Shown here piece by piece: positions 26,449 through 35,853 of a stretch of DNA of 64,000 nucleotides (positions within the stretch are counted from its first letter, which is position 1; every line of letters begins with the position of its first letter). The stretch comes from Parabacteroides sp. 52 (lineage in GTDB: Bacteria > Bacteroidota > Bacteroidia > Bacteroidales > Tannerellaceae). A program made the position numbers and the translations under genes. The stretch lies in the NCBI RefSeq assembly GCF_010500925.1, contig NZ_QVMG01000001.1, forward strand, positions 186,001 through 250,000, in the 5' to 3' direction. The notes under the pieces are model-generated. The model was not told where the DNA came from and ran no database searches. It saw nothing but the letters and a program-made list of their open reading frames with translations.

Positions 26449-27366
26449 ATGGGATATCAGTTGATAACAATAATAGGACCTACGGCATCCGGCAAAACCA
26501 CTTTTGCTGCCGCGTTAGCCCATCACCTGGACACTGAAATTATCAGTGGCGATTCGCGCCAACTCTACCGAATGATGGATATCGGAACGGGGAAGGATTT
26601 AGCGGATTATACAGTACAAGGCAAAGAGATCCCTTACCACCTGATTGATATTTGCGATCCGGGGTATAAATACAATGTATTTGAATATCAACACGCCTTT
26701 TTCCAAGCCTACCAGGAAATCACACAAAAAGGCAAACTACCCATTCTCTGCGGAGGAACAGGCATGTATGTCGAAGCTGTTCTGAAAGGATATAAACTTC
26801 TGGACGTACCGCAAAACCCTTCTCTGCGCGCCTCCCTGCAAGACAAAACACTGCCGGAGCTTACGCATATTTTATCCTCTTACAAAACGCTGCACAATAA
26901 AACCGATGTAGACACAATACAACGGGCTATCCGGGCGATAGAAATAGAGGAATACTATCAAACAGAAGCACCGGAAATCAATGAATACGACCCGATACAC
27001 AGTCTGATTATAGGCATAAACGTAGAAAGAGAGTTGCGTCGAGAGAAAATATCCCGGCGCTTGCGGGCACGCCTGGACGAAGGCATGGTGGAAGAAGTGC
27101 AAAAGATACTGGACACAGGTGTAAAACCGGAAGACCTGATCTATTATGGTCTGGAATATAAATACCTCACGTTGTATATAACCGGACAACTTACATACGA
27201 AGCCATGGTTTCCCAATTAGAGATCGCCATTCATCAGTTTGCCAAACGACAAATGACCTGGTTCCGGGGTATGGAACGAAGAGGTTCCGTTATTCACTGG
27301 ATCGACGCTCTTATTCCAACAGATGAAAAGATTGCCATCACACAAGAATTACTTCAAAATAAATAA
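26449..27366 (+). CDS. miaA: tRNA dimethylallyltransferase (MiaA, second Bacteroidota type)
   Basis: Adds a dimethylallyl group to A37 of tRNAs that read codons starting with U. The 305-aa protein opens MGYQLITIIGPTASGKTTFA, with P-loop GPTASGKT at 10-17, and has SGDSRQLYRMMDIGTGKD, CGGTGMYVEAVLKGY and the late FAKRQMTWFRGM tRNA-contact segment. The details (IGTGKDL, YKYNVFEYQ) match the second MiaA type that occurs alongside a first one in Bacteroides. The ATG at 26416 is rejected because it lies inside the gap terminator. kdsA follows 22 bp later. Confidence 0.95.
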   Translation: MGYQLITIIGPTASGKTTFAAALAHHLDTEIISGDSRQLYRMMDIGTGKDLADYTVQGKEIPYHLIDICDPGYKYNVFEYQHAFFQAYQEITQKGKLPILCGGTGMYVEAVLKGYKLLDVPQNPSLRASLQDKTLPELTHILSSYKTLHNKTDVDTIQRAIRAIEIEEYYQTEAPEINEYDPIHSLIIGINVERELRREKISRRLRARLDEGMVEEVQKILDTGVKPEDLIYYGLEYKYLTLYITGQLTYEAMVSQLEIAIHQFAKRQMTWFRGMERRGSVIHWIDALIPTDEKIAITQELLQNK

Positions 27367-27388
27367 TAAATCTGACATATATAGATCT

Positions 27389-28192
27389 ATGATAACAATA
27401 CAGGATTTACAAAAGAATAAAAACTTCTTCCTTATGGCCGGTCCCTGCGTAATAGAAGGAGAAGAGATGGCCCTTCGGATTGCCGAAAAGATAGTCGGCA
27501 TCACTGAAAAACTACAAATCCCCTATATATTCAAAGGCTCCTACCGCAAAGCAAACCGCTCCCGGATAGATTCCTTTACAGGCATAGGAGATGAAAAAGC
27601 ATTGAAAATACTTCGTAAGGTAAACGAAACATTTCATATCCCCACTGTTACAGACATTCACGAAAACCAGGAAGCAGCCATGGCTGCCGAATATGTGGAT
27701 GTATTGCAAATACCAGCTTTCCTGTGCAGGCAAACTGAGCTGTTAATCGCAGCCGCACAAACGGGGAAAATAGTCAATATCAAAAAAGGACAGTTTCTTT
27801 CTCCGGCTTCTATGCAATTTGCTGCACAGAAGGTCGTTGATGCCGGCAATACCCAGGTGATGTTAACCGAACGGGGAACTACTTTTGGTTACACCGACCT
27901 GGTGGTGGATTACAGAGGCATTCCTCAAATGCAGACATTCGGTTTTCCTGTCATCATGGACGTCACCCACTCCCTGCAACAGCCGAATCAAACATCCGGC
28001 GTAAGTGGCGGCTTACCCACCTTGATTGAAACCATAGCCAAAGCAGCCATTGCAGTAGGCACAGACGGCCTTTTCATTGAAACCCACCCGGACCCCTCAA
28101 AAGCAAAATCGGACGGCGCAAATATGCTGCAGTTGGATCTATTAGAAGATCTTTTATGTAAACTGACACGCATCCGGGAAGCTATAAAATAA
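27389..28192 (+). CDS. kdsA: 3-deoxy-8-phosphooctulonate synthase (KDO-8-phosphate synthase)
   Basis: Condenses arabinose 5-phosphate with phosphoenolpyruvate to KDO 8-phosphate for the LPS inner core. The 267-aa barrel protein shows FFLMAGPCVIEGEEMALRIA near the N-terminus, FKGSYRKANRSRIDSFTG, VTDIHE, PAFLCRQTELL, VNIKKGQFLSP and DVTHSLQQPNQTSGVSGG. The Asn in the KANR motif and the metal-ligand variation between KdsA subtypes were not resolved further. The frame reaches back to 27323 inside miaA; the ATG at 27389 gives the usual length. It forms an operon with miaA and ends at a terminator. Confidence 0.96.
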   Translation: MITIQDLQKNKNFFLMAGPCVIEGEEMALRIAEKIVGITEKLQIPYIFKGSYRKANRSRIDSFTGIGDEKALKILRKVNETFHIPTVTDIHENQEAAMAAEYVDVLQIPAFLCRQTELLIAAAQTGKIVNIKKGQFLSPASMQFAAQKVVDAGNTQVMLTERGTTFGYTDLVVDYRGIPQMQTFGFPVIMDVTHSLQQPNQTSGVSGGLPTLIETIAKAAIAVGTDGLFIETHPDPSKAKSDGANMLQLDLLEDLLCKLTRIREAIK

Positions 28193-28209
28193 AGGTGTAG
28201 ATTAAAAAC

Positions 28210-28246
28210 AAAAAAGACTGTTTTCATATGAAAACAGTCTTTTTTT
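28210..28246. terminator. Bidirectional terminator between kdsA and tRNA-His
   Basis: AAAAAGACTGTTTTCAT / ATGAAAACAGTCTTTTT is a perfect inverted repeat with no spacer and T-runs on both strands. Confidence 0.92.
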
Positions 28247-28253
28247 GTTTCAG

Positions 28254-28328
28254 GGTGAAAGACGGGATTCGAACCCGCGACCCTTGGAACCACAATCCAA
28301 TGCTCTAACCAACTGAGCTACAATCACC
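28254..28328 (-). tRNA. tRNA-His (anticodon GTG)
   Basis: Minus-strand cloverleaf: D stem GCTC/GAGC, anticodon stem TTGGA/TCCAA around TTGTGGT (anticodon GTG), variable loop GGGTC, T arm GCGGG-TTCGAAT-CCCGT. The extra 5' G (-1) opposite the discriminator C is the identity mark of tRNA-His. CCA is not encoded. The acceptor stem, GTGATTG against CTTTCAC, has two adjacent T-T mismatches at pairs 5-68 and 6-67; the others pair normally. Confidence 0.95.
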
Positions 28329-28423
28329 ATATTATCTTATCAAAAAGTGTCTTTCTGATTAAGACGGTGCAAAGATAGATATTATTTCGAATGTTGCAAT
28401 ATTTTTACAACGAAAAAAGAAAA

Positions 28424-29317
28424 TTATTTATAAATTTCTTTCTTTCCCGCAAGCAGAGTATTACGCATCAGAGAAATAATAGTCATAGGCCCTACTCCAC
28501 CCGGAACAGGGGTGATATAAGCGCATTTGGGAGATACTTCATCGAAACGCACATCTCCGGTTAGTTTATATCCACTTTTAGTCACACTACTTGGCATACG
28601 GGTGGTGCCGACATCAACAATAACAGCCCCTTCTTTAACCATATCCGCTTTTAAAAATTCCGGCACCCCTAATGCAACAATGATAATATCGGCACTTAAG
28701 CACATTTCTTTCAGGTTCTTGGAACGGCTATGGCAAACGGTTACCGTACAATCACCCGGATAATTCTTTTGCATCATCAACATTGCCATGGGTTTACCCA
28801 CAATATTACTGCGCCCCAATACAACACAATGTTTTCCTTTTGTTTCTATCTCATAACGCTTCAACAGTTCAAGAATACCGGCCGGTGTAGCGGACACAAA
28901 ACAAGGTAATCCGATAGACATACGCCCTACATTGATCGGATGGAAGCCATCTACATCTTTGCGGTAATCAATCGCTTCAATGATTTTCTGCTCTGATATA
29001 TGCCCCGGCAAAGGGAGTTGCACAATAAACCCATCTACATCCGGGTCATTATTCAATTCATCCACTTTTTGCAACAGTTCTTCTTCTGTCACATCTTCTT
29101 CATAACGGATCAGAGAGGATTTAAAACCGATCTCTTCACAGGTTTTTACCTTGCTGGCCACATAGGTTTCACTTCCCCCGTCATGACCCACCAGGATAGC
29201 TGCCAAATGAGGTATTTTGCCTCCATTGGCTTTGATCTGAGCAACTTCATCAGCCATCTCCTGTTTCATCTGAGCAGAAACAGCTTTTCCATCTAATAAC
29301 TTGAACTGTTCTTCCAT
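28424..29317 (-). CDS. folD: Bifunctional methylenetetrahydrofolate dehydrogenase/cyclohydrolase
   Basis: Interconverts 5,10-methylene-, methenyl- and 10-formyl-tetrahydrofolate. The 297-aa protein has [15 protein letters not shown] at the start, the active-site lysine in [38 protein letters not shown], the Rossmann motif [15 protein letters not shown], and [12 protein letters not shown] at the C-terminus. It is a single gene on the minus strand between tRNA-His and ffh. Confidence 0.97.
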   Translation of the reverse strand: MEEQFKLLDGKAVSAQMKQEMADEVAQIKANGGKIPHLAAILVGHDGGSETYVASKVKTCEEIGFKSSLIRYEEDVTEEELLQKVDELNNDPDVDGFIVQLPLPGHISEQKIIEAIDYRKDVDGFHPINVGRMSIGLPCFVSATPAGILELLKRYEIETKGKHCVVLGRSNIVGKPMAMLMMQKNYPGDCTVTVCHSRSKNLKEMCLSADIIIVALGVPEFLKADMVKEGAVIVDVGTTRMPSSVTKSGYKLTGDVRFDEVSPKCAYITPVPGGVGPMTIISLMRNTLLAGKKEIYK

Positions 29318-29345
29318 AAATCTTATTCTTTTAGTATAAACAAAA

Positions 29346-29397
29346 AAGACACAAAAAGTACGAGGAAAGAATTCAGACTTCGTACTCTTTGTGTCTT
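29346..29397 (-). terminator. Hairpin after ffh
   Basis: AAGACACAAAAAGTACGA and TCGTACTCTTTGTGTCTT form an 18-bp stem with a single mismatch. The minus-strand side continues into TTTTGTTTATAC, so it fits an ffh terminator. Confidence 0.8.
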
Positions 29398-29422
29398 CAT
29401 TTATATATTATTTTTTAATTTA

Positions 29423-30748
29423 TTATCTTCTGAAACTCGGGAGCTTTTTACCTCCTGGTTTGGCAGTCGTTAACATACGCATCATTTTCCGTGTCTCGTC
29501 AAACTGTTTGATCAGTTTATTTACCTCCGTCACGGTAGTCCCACTTCCTTTGGCAATACGTGCCCTTCGCGAACCATTCAATATTGCCGGATTGGAACGT
29601 TCGGACGGGGTCATGGAATAAATAATGGCTTCAATATTTTTAAAAGCGTCATCATTTACATCAATATCCTTTAAGGCCTTTCCTACTCCCGGGATCATAG
29701 AAGCCAACTCTTTCAGATTACCCATCTTCTTGATCTGATGAATCTGTCCGATAAAATCATTAAAGTCAAACTGATTCTTAGCAATCTTCTTCTGTAAACG
29801 TTTGGCTTCTTCTTCATCATATTGTTCCTGAGCACGTTCTACAAGAGAGACAATATCTCCCATCCCCAAGATACGGTCTGCCATACGGGAAGGGTGGAAC
29901 ACATCCAAAGCATCCATTTTCTCGCCTGTTCCGACAAACTTAATAGGCTTATCCACCACCGTACGAATAGAAAGAGCAGCACCACCACGGGTATCCCCAT
30001 CCAATTTGGTCAAGACAACACCATCAAAATCCAAACGTTCATTAAATTCCTTCGCTGTATTGACAGCATCCTGCCCTGTCATTGCATCCACAACGAATAA
30101 AGTCTCATCTGGCTGAACAGCCTTCTTGATGGCTGCGATCTCCTGCATCATCTGCTCATCAATAGCCAAGCGACCTGCAGTATCGACAATCACCAGGTCA
30201 TTGCCTTTGGTCTTTGCCTCTTTAATGGCATTCAACGCAATTTCAACCGGATTTTTATTTTCAATTTCCGAATAAACCGGTACACCGATCTGTTCGCCCA
30301 ATACATGCAACTGTTCGATTGCCGCCGGACGATATACGTCAGCCGCAACCAATAAAGGTTTTTTACCCTTTTTCGTTTTCAACATATTGGCCAGTTTACC
30401 AGTAAAGGTTGTTTTACCCGAACCCTGCAAACCAGACATCAATATGATAGAAGGATTTCCCTGCAGATTGATCTCTACAGTCTCCCCTCCCATTAAAGTA
30501 GCCAATTCGTCATGGACAATCTTCACCATGAGTTGGCTGGGCTTTACCGCCGTCAATACATTTTGACCTAATGCTTTTTCTTTTACCGTATCCGTAAATT
30601 GCTTGGCTACTTTGTAGTTTACGTCAGCATCCAGCAGAGCACGACGTACATCTTTCAGGGTTTCTGCCACATTGATTTCTGTGATCTTACCTTCCCCTTT
30701 CAACAGCTTAAACGACCTGTCTAACCGTTCGCTTAAATTCTCAAACAT
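29423..30748 (-). CDS. ffh: Signal recognition particle protein
   Basis: GTPase that binds signal sequences and SRP RNA and delivers ribosomes to the membrane receptor FtsY. The 441-aa protein has the N domain (1-~90), the G domain with GLQGSGKTT at 106-114, the DVYRPAAIEQL insertion box, DTAGRL, TKLDGDTRGG, and the methionine-rich M domain with the RNA-binding part SRRARIAKGSGTTVTEVN. Length is normal. Promoter at 30792-30799. Confidence 0.98.
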   Translation of the reverse strand: MFENLSERLDRSFKLLKGEGKITEINVAETLKDVRRALLDADVNYKVAKQFTDTVKEKALGQNVLTAVKPSQLMVKIVHDELATLMGGETVEINLQGNPSIILMSGLQGSGKTTFTGKLANMLKTKKGKKPLLVAADVYRPAAIEQLHVLGEQIGVPVYSEIENKNPVEIALNAIKEAKTKGNDLVIVDTAGRLAIDEQMMQEIAAIKKAVQPDETLFVVDAMTGQDAVNTAKEFNERLDFDGVVLTKLDGDTRGGAALSIRTVVDKPIKFVGTGEKMDALDVFHPSRMADRILGMGDIVSLVERAQEQYDEEEAKRLQKKIAKNQFDFNDFIGQIHQIKKMGNLKELASMIPGVGKALKDIDVNDDAFKNIEAIIYSMTPSERSNPAILNGSRRARIAKGSGTTVTEVNKLIKQFDETRKMMRMLTTAKPGGKKLPSFRR

Positions 30749-30791
30749 AATATATCTGTGTATTTATTATTATCGTCTTTTAAATAAGTGG

Positions 30792-30799
30792 CAAAGGTA
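30792..30799 (-). promoter_or_regulatory. Promoter -7 element TACCTTTG for ffh
   Basis: TAnnTTTG match on the minus strand, about 43 bases before the ffh ATG. Confidence 0.65.
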
Positions 30800-30844
30800 A
30801 GAAAAATGTTCGAATCCACACACTATCAGCCCCAACTACTCTCA

Positions 30845-32167
30845 TTAGATTTTCTTATTCTGCCATGTAGCTTTTTTCAGATAAATGACACAAAAGATCA
30901 TCAGAATGAAGTAATAAATAATCTCCGTCGTAAAACAAATATATACCGGCATTTTGAACATCATGCCTATTATATATAAGTAAACACAGTAGAACAGGAG
31001 AACAACCAATTCCATCCCCAAAGCAGAACGCGTATTCCCGGTCCCTGAAACGCCATTAAAAAAGACATTACTAACGGCACTCAACAACATGGCTGCAGAT
31101 ATAACATACAAAGAAGGCACGGAGGCCGCAACCAAAGTCGGATCATTGGTGTAGATAGAGATTATCTTTTCGGGAATAAGACAAACAATCAATACACAAG
31201 CTGCCATAATTAAGAAAGATAAACGGGCGATTTTCCGAATAATAGCCAACACCTGATCTGTATGACCTGCACCAATCGCATTACTGACAAACGAATTGGC
31301 TGTTGTCGACAAAGAGTTAACCGGAATAAACATAACAATATAAATGCTGCGAACAATATTTGCCACTGCCAATTCGCGCTGCCCCAACCGTTCCACGATG
31401 ACAAAGAACATAAAAAAGGTGCTCATTGAAATAAAATACTGTAACATCGTATAAATAGAGATACCCAATACACGCCTCAATAAAAGAAAGTCAAAAGAGC
31501 CAAAGTGGTCAAGGCCATACTTCTTTATGTCCACCGTTAAACGGGTGTATACAAAGAGAAAAAGAGTAGCTACCGCTTCCGCGACCACAGAAGCAATTGC
31601 CGCTCCTTTTATTCCCATCTGTGGAAATCCACCATAACCGAATATCAAAAGATAATCGAGTATAACGTTAGTTATTGCCATTACAACCGCATTCAATGTC
31701 AACACCTTTGTGCGCGTAATACCAATAAAAAGCGCGCGGAACATTACATTGATAAAAGAAAAGAAAAAGCCGAATACACGCCAATTCAAAAATTCTTCCG
31801 TCGCAGTCAAGATTACGTCAGAAGAGATCATGACCCGCATAATATTACCGGAAAAAAGACGGGATAGCACAAACATTCCTGCTGCAACTGCCAATAAAAA
31901 GAAAACACCCTGTATCATCACAGGCCCTACTTCCGTATAACGCCGTTCTCCATTGCGACGAGCTATGACAATCTGCGATCCGATACTGAATCCAAAAGCA
32001 ATTGTAAAACAACATATATAAAAAAGCCCCCCCATAGCCGAAGCACCCAATTCAACCTCTCCGACCCTTCCTAAAAAGGCCGTATCCGTCACATTCACTA
32101 CATTCTGAGCCAACAAACTCAGAAAAATAGGATAACTGACATTCCATATTTGTTTATTTGTATACAT
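30845..32167 (-). CDS. MATE-family efflux transporter
   Basis: Inner-membrane antiporter that exports drugs or metabolites using an ion gradient. The 440-aa protein has about 12 membrane spans in two related halves, with the typical MATE start (IWNVSYPIFLSLLAQNVVNVTDTAFLGRVG) and a helix 7 region SISMYTMLQYFISMS-like. It matches the DinF/NorM-type group in Bacteroidota; the substrate is unknown. It stands alone on the minus strand between ffh and panD. Confidence 0.92.
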   Translation of the reverse strand: MYTNKQIWNVSYPIFLSLLAQNVVNVTDTAFLGRVGEVELGASAMGGLFYICCFTIAFGFSIGSQIVIARRNGERRYTEVGPVMIQGVFFLLAVAAGMFVLSRLFSGNIMRVMISSDVILTATEEFLNWRVFGFFFSFINVMFRALFIGITRTKVLTLNAVVMAITNVILDYLLIFGYGGFPQMGIKGAAIASVVAEAVATLFLFVYTRLTVDIKKYGLDHFGSFDFLLLRRVLGISIYTMLQYFISMSTFFMFFVIVERLGQRELAVANIVRSIYIVMFIPVNSLSTTANSFVSNAIGAGHTDQVLAIIRKIARLSFLIMAACVLIVCLIPEKIISIYTNDPTLVAASVPSLYVISAAMLLSAVSNVFFNGVSGTGNTRSALGMELVVLLFYCVYLYIIGMMFKMPVYICFTTEIIYYFILMIFCVIYLKKATWQNKKI

Positions 32168-32191
32168 AATCTGTTATTTATCTGTGAACAT

Positions 32192-32220
32192 AAAAAAAGC
32201 CCGCCTGATGACCGGCGAGC
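32192..32220 (-). terminator. Terminator after panC-panD
   Basis: GCCCGCC / GGCGAGC with a TGATGACC loop. The single imperfect pair is G-U in minus-strand RNA and A-C in plus-strand RNA, and the U-run is on the minus-strand side, so it acts for panD. Confidence 0.82.
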
Positions 32221-32257
32221 TTTTATACTGTTTCGTTTTGTATAATCTACCGATGCA

Positions 32258-32608
32258 TTAAATCAATCTATTTGTTGCTGTATCCGGAAATACCACCGAT
32301 GGTTTAAAGCTTTTTGCTTCTTCAAAATCCATCAATGCATAAGCCATAATGATGACCACATCGCCAGGTTGCACTTTGCGAGCTGCCGCACCATTGAGAC
32401 AAACAACACCCGAGCCACGTTCGCCTTTAATTACATATGTCTCAAAGCGTTCGCCATTATTATTGTTGACAATGAACACTTTCTCATTGGGAATCAGATT
32501 TGCGGCATCCATCAAATCTTCATCAATCGTTATGCTGCCGATATAATTCAAATTCGCTTCCGTAACCGTAACCCGGTGAATTTTTGATTTTACTATTTCT
32601 ATAAACAT
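32258..32608 (-). CDS. panD: Aspartate 1-decarboxylase
   Basis: Makes beta-alanine for pantothenate. The 116-aa proenzyme is self-cleaved at Gly24-Ser25 (NYIGSITID) so that Ser25 becomes the pyruvoyl cofactor. Other family marks are the [10 protein letters not shown] start, [19 protein letters not shown] and [10 protein letters not shown]. It follows panC by 47 bp on the minus strand; both feed the same pathway. Confidence 0.97.
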   Translation of the reverse strand: MFIEIVKSKIHRVTVTEANLNYIGSITIDEDLMDAANLIPNEKVFIVNNNNGERFETYVIKGERGSGVVCLNGAAARKVQPGDVVIIMAYALMDFEEAKSFKPSVVFPDTATNRLI

Positions 32609-32655
32609 TGTTATAAGAATTAATAGACCTTTGTTTAATACCTATAAAAGAGAGG

Positions 32656-33507
32656 TTATATCCGGGGTATATATTGAATATTATCAATCAATCGAACCTG
32701 CCCGCAATACACGGTAATACATCCTACCACATAATCCGAATCTGACCATTCATGAATTGATTTCAACGTATTCCCGTCCACTATCTCGTAATATTCTACC
32801 TGCATCACAGGATCATTGTTTAGGGTATGAATAACATAATCAATTACCTCCTGCACACTTTTTTCGGGGACAAAGTTAGTACTTTCTTTTAACGTATGTG
32901 CAATCAGGGGTGCTTTTTGACGCTGCTCCGGTAATAATCGAACATTTCTGCTGCTCAAAGCCAGACCGTCAGCCTCCCGAAGAATCGGACAGGCATGAAT
33001 CTTCACAGGCAAATCCAATTGTTTAACCATTTCGCGAATAACAGCTATCTGTTGAAAGTCTTTTTCACCAAAGTAAGCATTGTCTGGCTCCACAGCATAA
33101 AACAGTTTACTGACAATCTGGGCCACCCCATTGAAATGCCCCGGCCGATGAAGACCTTCCATCACTTCGGCAACAGTCCCCAGTTCAAAAACGCGTGTAT
33201 CTTCCGTCGGATACATCTCTTCGACGGAAGGAATAAAGACAGAATCACAACCCACAGAGGCGAGCAAAGCGATATCTGCCTCTAAGGTTCGCGGATATGT
33301 CTCCAAGTCTTGTTTGTTATTAAACTGGGTAGGATTAACAAAGATACTGACTAGGCAAATATCATTCTCCTGTACACATGCTTTTACTAAACTGAGGTGA
33401 CCAGCATGTAAGGCCCCCATAGTAGGAACAAATCCTATAGTTTTGTTAAGTTGTCGTTCCTTTTGCAAATAATCCTTAAGATCGTCGCGCGTATGTATCT
33501 GTTTCAT
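32656..33507 (-). CDS. panC: Pantothenate synthetase
   Basis: ATP-dependent joining of pantoate and beta-alanine. The 283-aa protein starting at 33507 has the HIGH-type motif [16 protein letters not shown] (HAGH at 34-37), [24 protein letters not shown], and the FGEKDFQQ and [10 protein letters not shown] signatures. The frame extends to 33534, but the ATG at 33507 gives the family N-terminus. First gene of panC-panD. Confidence 0.97.
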   Translation of the reverse strand: MKQIHTRDDLKDYLQKERQLNKTIGFVPTMGALHAGHLSLVKACVQENDICLVSIFVNPTQFNNKQDLETYPRTLEADIALLASVGCDSVFIPSVEEMYPTEDTRVFELGTVAEVMEGLHRPGHFNGVAQIVSKLFYAVEPDNAYFGEKDFQQIAVIREMVKQLDLPVKIHACPILREADGLALSSRNVRLLPEQRQKAPLIAHTLKESTNFVPEKSVQEVIDYVIHTLNNDPVMQVEYYEIVDGNTLKSIHEWSDSDYVVGCITVYCGQVRLIDNIQYIPRI

Positions 33508-33571
33508 CTGAAAGATGCTTAAATGAAGGTGCAAAGCAAATAAATAATTACGGTAAATGAAAGAATTTTAT

Positions 33572-33579
33572 TATCTTTG
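33572..33579 (+). promoter_or_regulatory. Promoter -7 element TATCTTTG
   Basis: TAnnTTTG match 28 bases before the ATG at 33608, for the GT5-like/DUF4270 transcript. Confidence 0.65.
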
Positions 33580-33607
33580 TACCGTTTTTACAAAATGAAC
33601 GTATAGA

Positions 33608-34426
33608 ATGGATGCAAAAAAAATCTTGTTTATAGCACAAGAAATCACTCCTTATCTTCCTGAATCAGAGATTGCGACAATCTGCAGAAACCTTCCACAA
33701 GGCATACAGGAACATGGTCGCGAAATCAGAACATTTATGCCCAAATTCGGTAACATCAACGAACGACGCAATCAACTGCACGAAGTGATTCGTCTTTCCG
33801 GCATGAACTTGATCATTGATGACACTGACCACCCTCTGATTATAAAGGTTGCTTCCATTCAATCTGCGCGTATGCAGGTTTACTTTATCGACAATGATGA
33901 TTTCTTTCACAGAAAAAACACCATACAAGACGATGAAGGTAAAGAATATGAAGACAACGACGATCGTTCCATATTTTATGTGAGAGGGGTATTGGAAACT
34001 GTAAAAAAATTACGTTGGATTCCGGATATCATCCATTGCCATGGTTGGATCTCTGCCCCTACCGCTCTTTATATCAAACGCATGTACGCCGATGATCCTT
34101 GCCTAAAAGATGCCAAGATAGTCTATTCCATTTATGATGATGACTTTCAAACGCCCTTCCGCAAAGAGTTTCCTGATAAACTAAAAATGGATGGAGCGAA
34201 AGAAGAAGATGTGAAAGATTTAAAGAATGATACAAGCTTTGTCGGTCTGACCAAAATGGCTGTCGACTTTGCCGATGGTGTAATTCAGGGGAGTGAAACC
34301 ATTCACCCTGAGTTAATGGAATATGCAACAAAGAAGGGGATTCCTTTCCTTTCTTATCAATCTGCAGACACTTACATTGAAGCATTCAATGCTTTTTATG
34401 ATACAGTTTTAGAATCCAAGCAGTAA
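33608..34426 (+). CDS. Short glycogen/starch synthase-like protein (N-terminal half only)
   Basis: 272 aa resembling the N-terminal Rossmann domain of GT5 glycogen synthases: KKILFIAQEITPYLPESEIA in place of the usual KVGG loop, RTFMPKFGNINERR, and DIIHCHGWISAPTALYIK. It stops before the C-terminal nucleotide-sugar half (no KTGGL or EPCG segments), so glucosyl transfer is doubtful. The KxGGL lysine at the donor site is not present. A regulatory or scaffold role in polysaccharide storage is possible. It is followed after 7 bp by a DUF4270 lipoprotein and lies opposite panC. Confidence 0.82.
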   Translation: MDAKKILFIAQEITPYLPESEIATICRNLPQGIQEHGREIRTFMPKFGNINERRNQLHEVIRLSGMNLIIDDTDHPLIIKVASIQSARMQVYFIDNDDFFHRKNTIQDDEGKEYEDNDDRSIFYVRGVLETVKKLRWIPDIIHCHGWISAPTALYIKRMYADDPCLKDAKIVYSIYDDDFQTPFRKEFPDKLKMDGAKEEDVKDLKNDTSFVGLTKMAVDFADGVIQGSETIHPELMEYATKKGIPFLSYQSADTYIEAFNAFYDTVLESKQ

Positions 34427-34433
34427 TTTAAAG

Positions 34434-35789
34434 ATGAACATGAAACGCTTAATACTTGGACTTTGCCTGGTAGGTGGTATACTGGGCGGTTGTAATGATG
34501 ATTTGAGTCAGGTTGGAACGAGTATTCAAGGTGACGAAGACAAAATCTCCGTATTTGTCGATACTTTTAAATTTGATGCCTCTACCATTTTGGTGGACGC
34601 AGTGTATGCCAAGTCAGACACGGGACTTCTGGGGGAATTATACGACCCCTCATTCGGCACATTAATCGCCGATTATATCTGTCAATTTTATTGTCCGGAG
34701 GGATTTCAATTTAGAAAAGAACCGTTGGATGGTAAGATAGACTCGGTAGATCTTATTGTTTATTACGATACCTGGTCAGGCGACTCTTTAGCTCCTATGC
34801 GGGCACAGGTATACCCGGTCACTACTCCATTGACAAAAAACTATTACACCAACATCAATCCTTCGGATTTTTGTGATATGAATACGAGTTGGGGGATGCA
34901 AACCTATACGGCTTTTGACAAAACCGTTCCGGATTCTATCAGGTACCAGACAGACAGTAATGGCTATGATATCATGTACAATTCGAATGTCACCATTCGA
35001 CTGCCGAAAGAGTTGGGACAAAAATTTTATGAAGAGACTATAAATAACCCGGCATCTTTTGCCAGCCAGGAGGCTTTCAACGAATTCTTCCCGGGAGTAT
35101 ACATTACCAATACCTTCGGTACCGGAAGCATACTCAATGTGTATTCTACCTATTTGAACATCTACTATAAATGTACAATAAAAGGAAGCGCTGATCAGGA
35201 TTCTATCGTAGGTACGGTAGAAACATTTAATACGACCAGTGAGATTATTCAGCTAAACAGATGTGTAAACAACAATATGGAGGAGCTGATTAAACCGAAT
35301 GAGGAATATACTTATATCAAATCACCTGCAGGTGTTTGTACCCATATTGTTATTCCATCCAAAGAAATAGCCCCTAAGGTAGAAGGGCATATACTAAACA
35401 ATATGCCGTTGAAACTATATGTAATGCCGCAAGACGATTATGACTTTTCCTTAGAAGTGCCTCCCGGCCTGTTACTTCTACCGGAAGATTCGGTAAAGAC
35501 TTTCTTTGAAGAAAATAAAATACACGATGGTAAAACTTCTTTCCTGGCTACTTACAGCAATGACAGAACTTATTCCTTTTATAACATAGCCAGTGTATTG
35601 AAAGAGCAAATTGAAAAAGCTCCGGATGAAGACTTACGCCTGGTTGTTGTGCCTGTAAAATACACATCAAATTATTACGGATACACATCAATCCGGAATT
35701 ACCTGATGCCTTCCGGATTGAAAGTACGGATAGAAGATGAAAAGACACAACTTATCATAACATCCAGTAAGTACGGAAGAACAGAATAA
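34434..35789 (+). CDS. DUF4270 lipoprotein
   Basis: 451-aa surface or periplasmic lipoprotein, lipobox LGGC (Cys20), with acidic NDDLSQVG after the Cys. It matches DUF4270 in IQGDEDKISVFVDTFKFDASTILVD and TGLLGELYDPSFGTLIADYICQFY. The function is unknown. It is 7 bp from the GT5-like gene, an arrangement that recurs in Bacteroidales, so a link to polysaccharide is plausible but not shown. Confidence 0.88.
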   Translation: MNMKRLILGLCLVGGILGGCNDDLSQVGTSIQGDEDKISVFVDTFKFDASTILVDAVYAKSDTGLLGELYDPSFGTLIADYICQFYCPEGFQFRKEPLDGKIDSVDLIVYYDTWSGDSLAPMRAQVYPVTTPLTKNYYTNINPSDFCDMNTSWGMQTYTAFDKTVPDSIRYQTDSNGYDIMYNSNVTIRLPKELGQKFYEETINNPASFASQEAFNEFFPGVYITNTFGTGSILNVYSTYLNIYYKCTIKGSADQDSIVGTVETFNTTSEIIQLNRCVNNNMEELIKPNEEYTYIKSPAGVCTHIVIPSKEIAPKVEGHILNNMPLKLYVMPQDDYDFSLEVPPGLLLLPEDSVKTFFEENKIHDGKTSFLATYSNDRTYSFYNIASVLKEQIEKAPDEDLRLVVVPVKYTSNYYGYTSIRNYLMPSGLKVRIEDEKTQLIITSSKYGRTE

Positions 35790-35806
35790 TCAGACATTTT
35801 TATAAT

Positions 35807-35842
35807 AAAAAAAAGACTATCCCAACCGGATAGTCTTTTTTT
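35807..35842. terminator. Bidirectional terminator between converging genes
   Basis: AAAAGACTATCC (35811-35822), loop CAACC, GGATAGTCTTTT (35828-35839) with runs of A and T on both sides; serves DUF4270 (plus) and GH57 (minus). Confidence 0.92.
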
Positions 35843-35853
35843 ATTCCCTTTTT

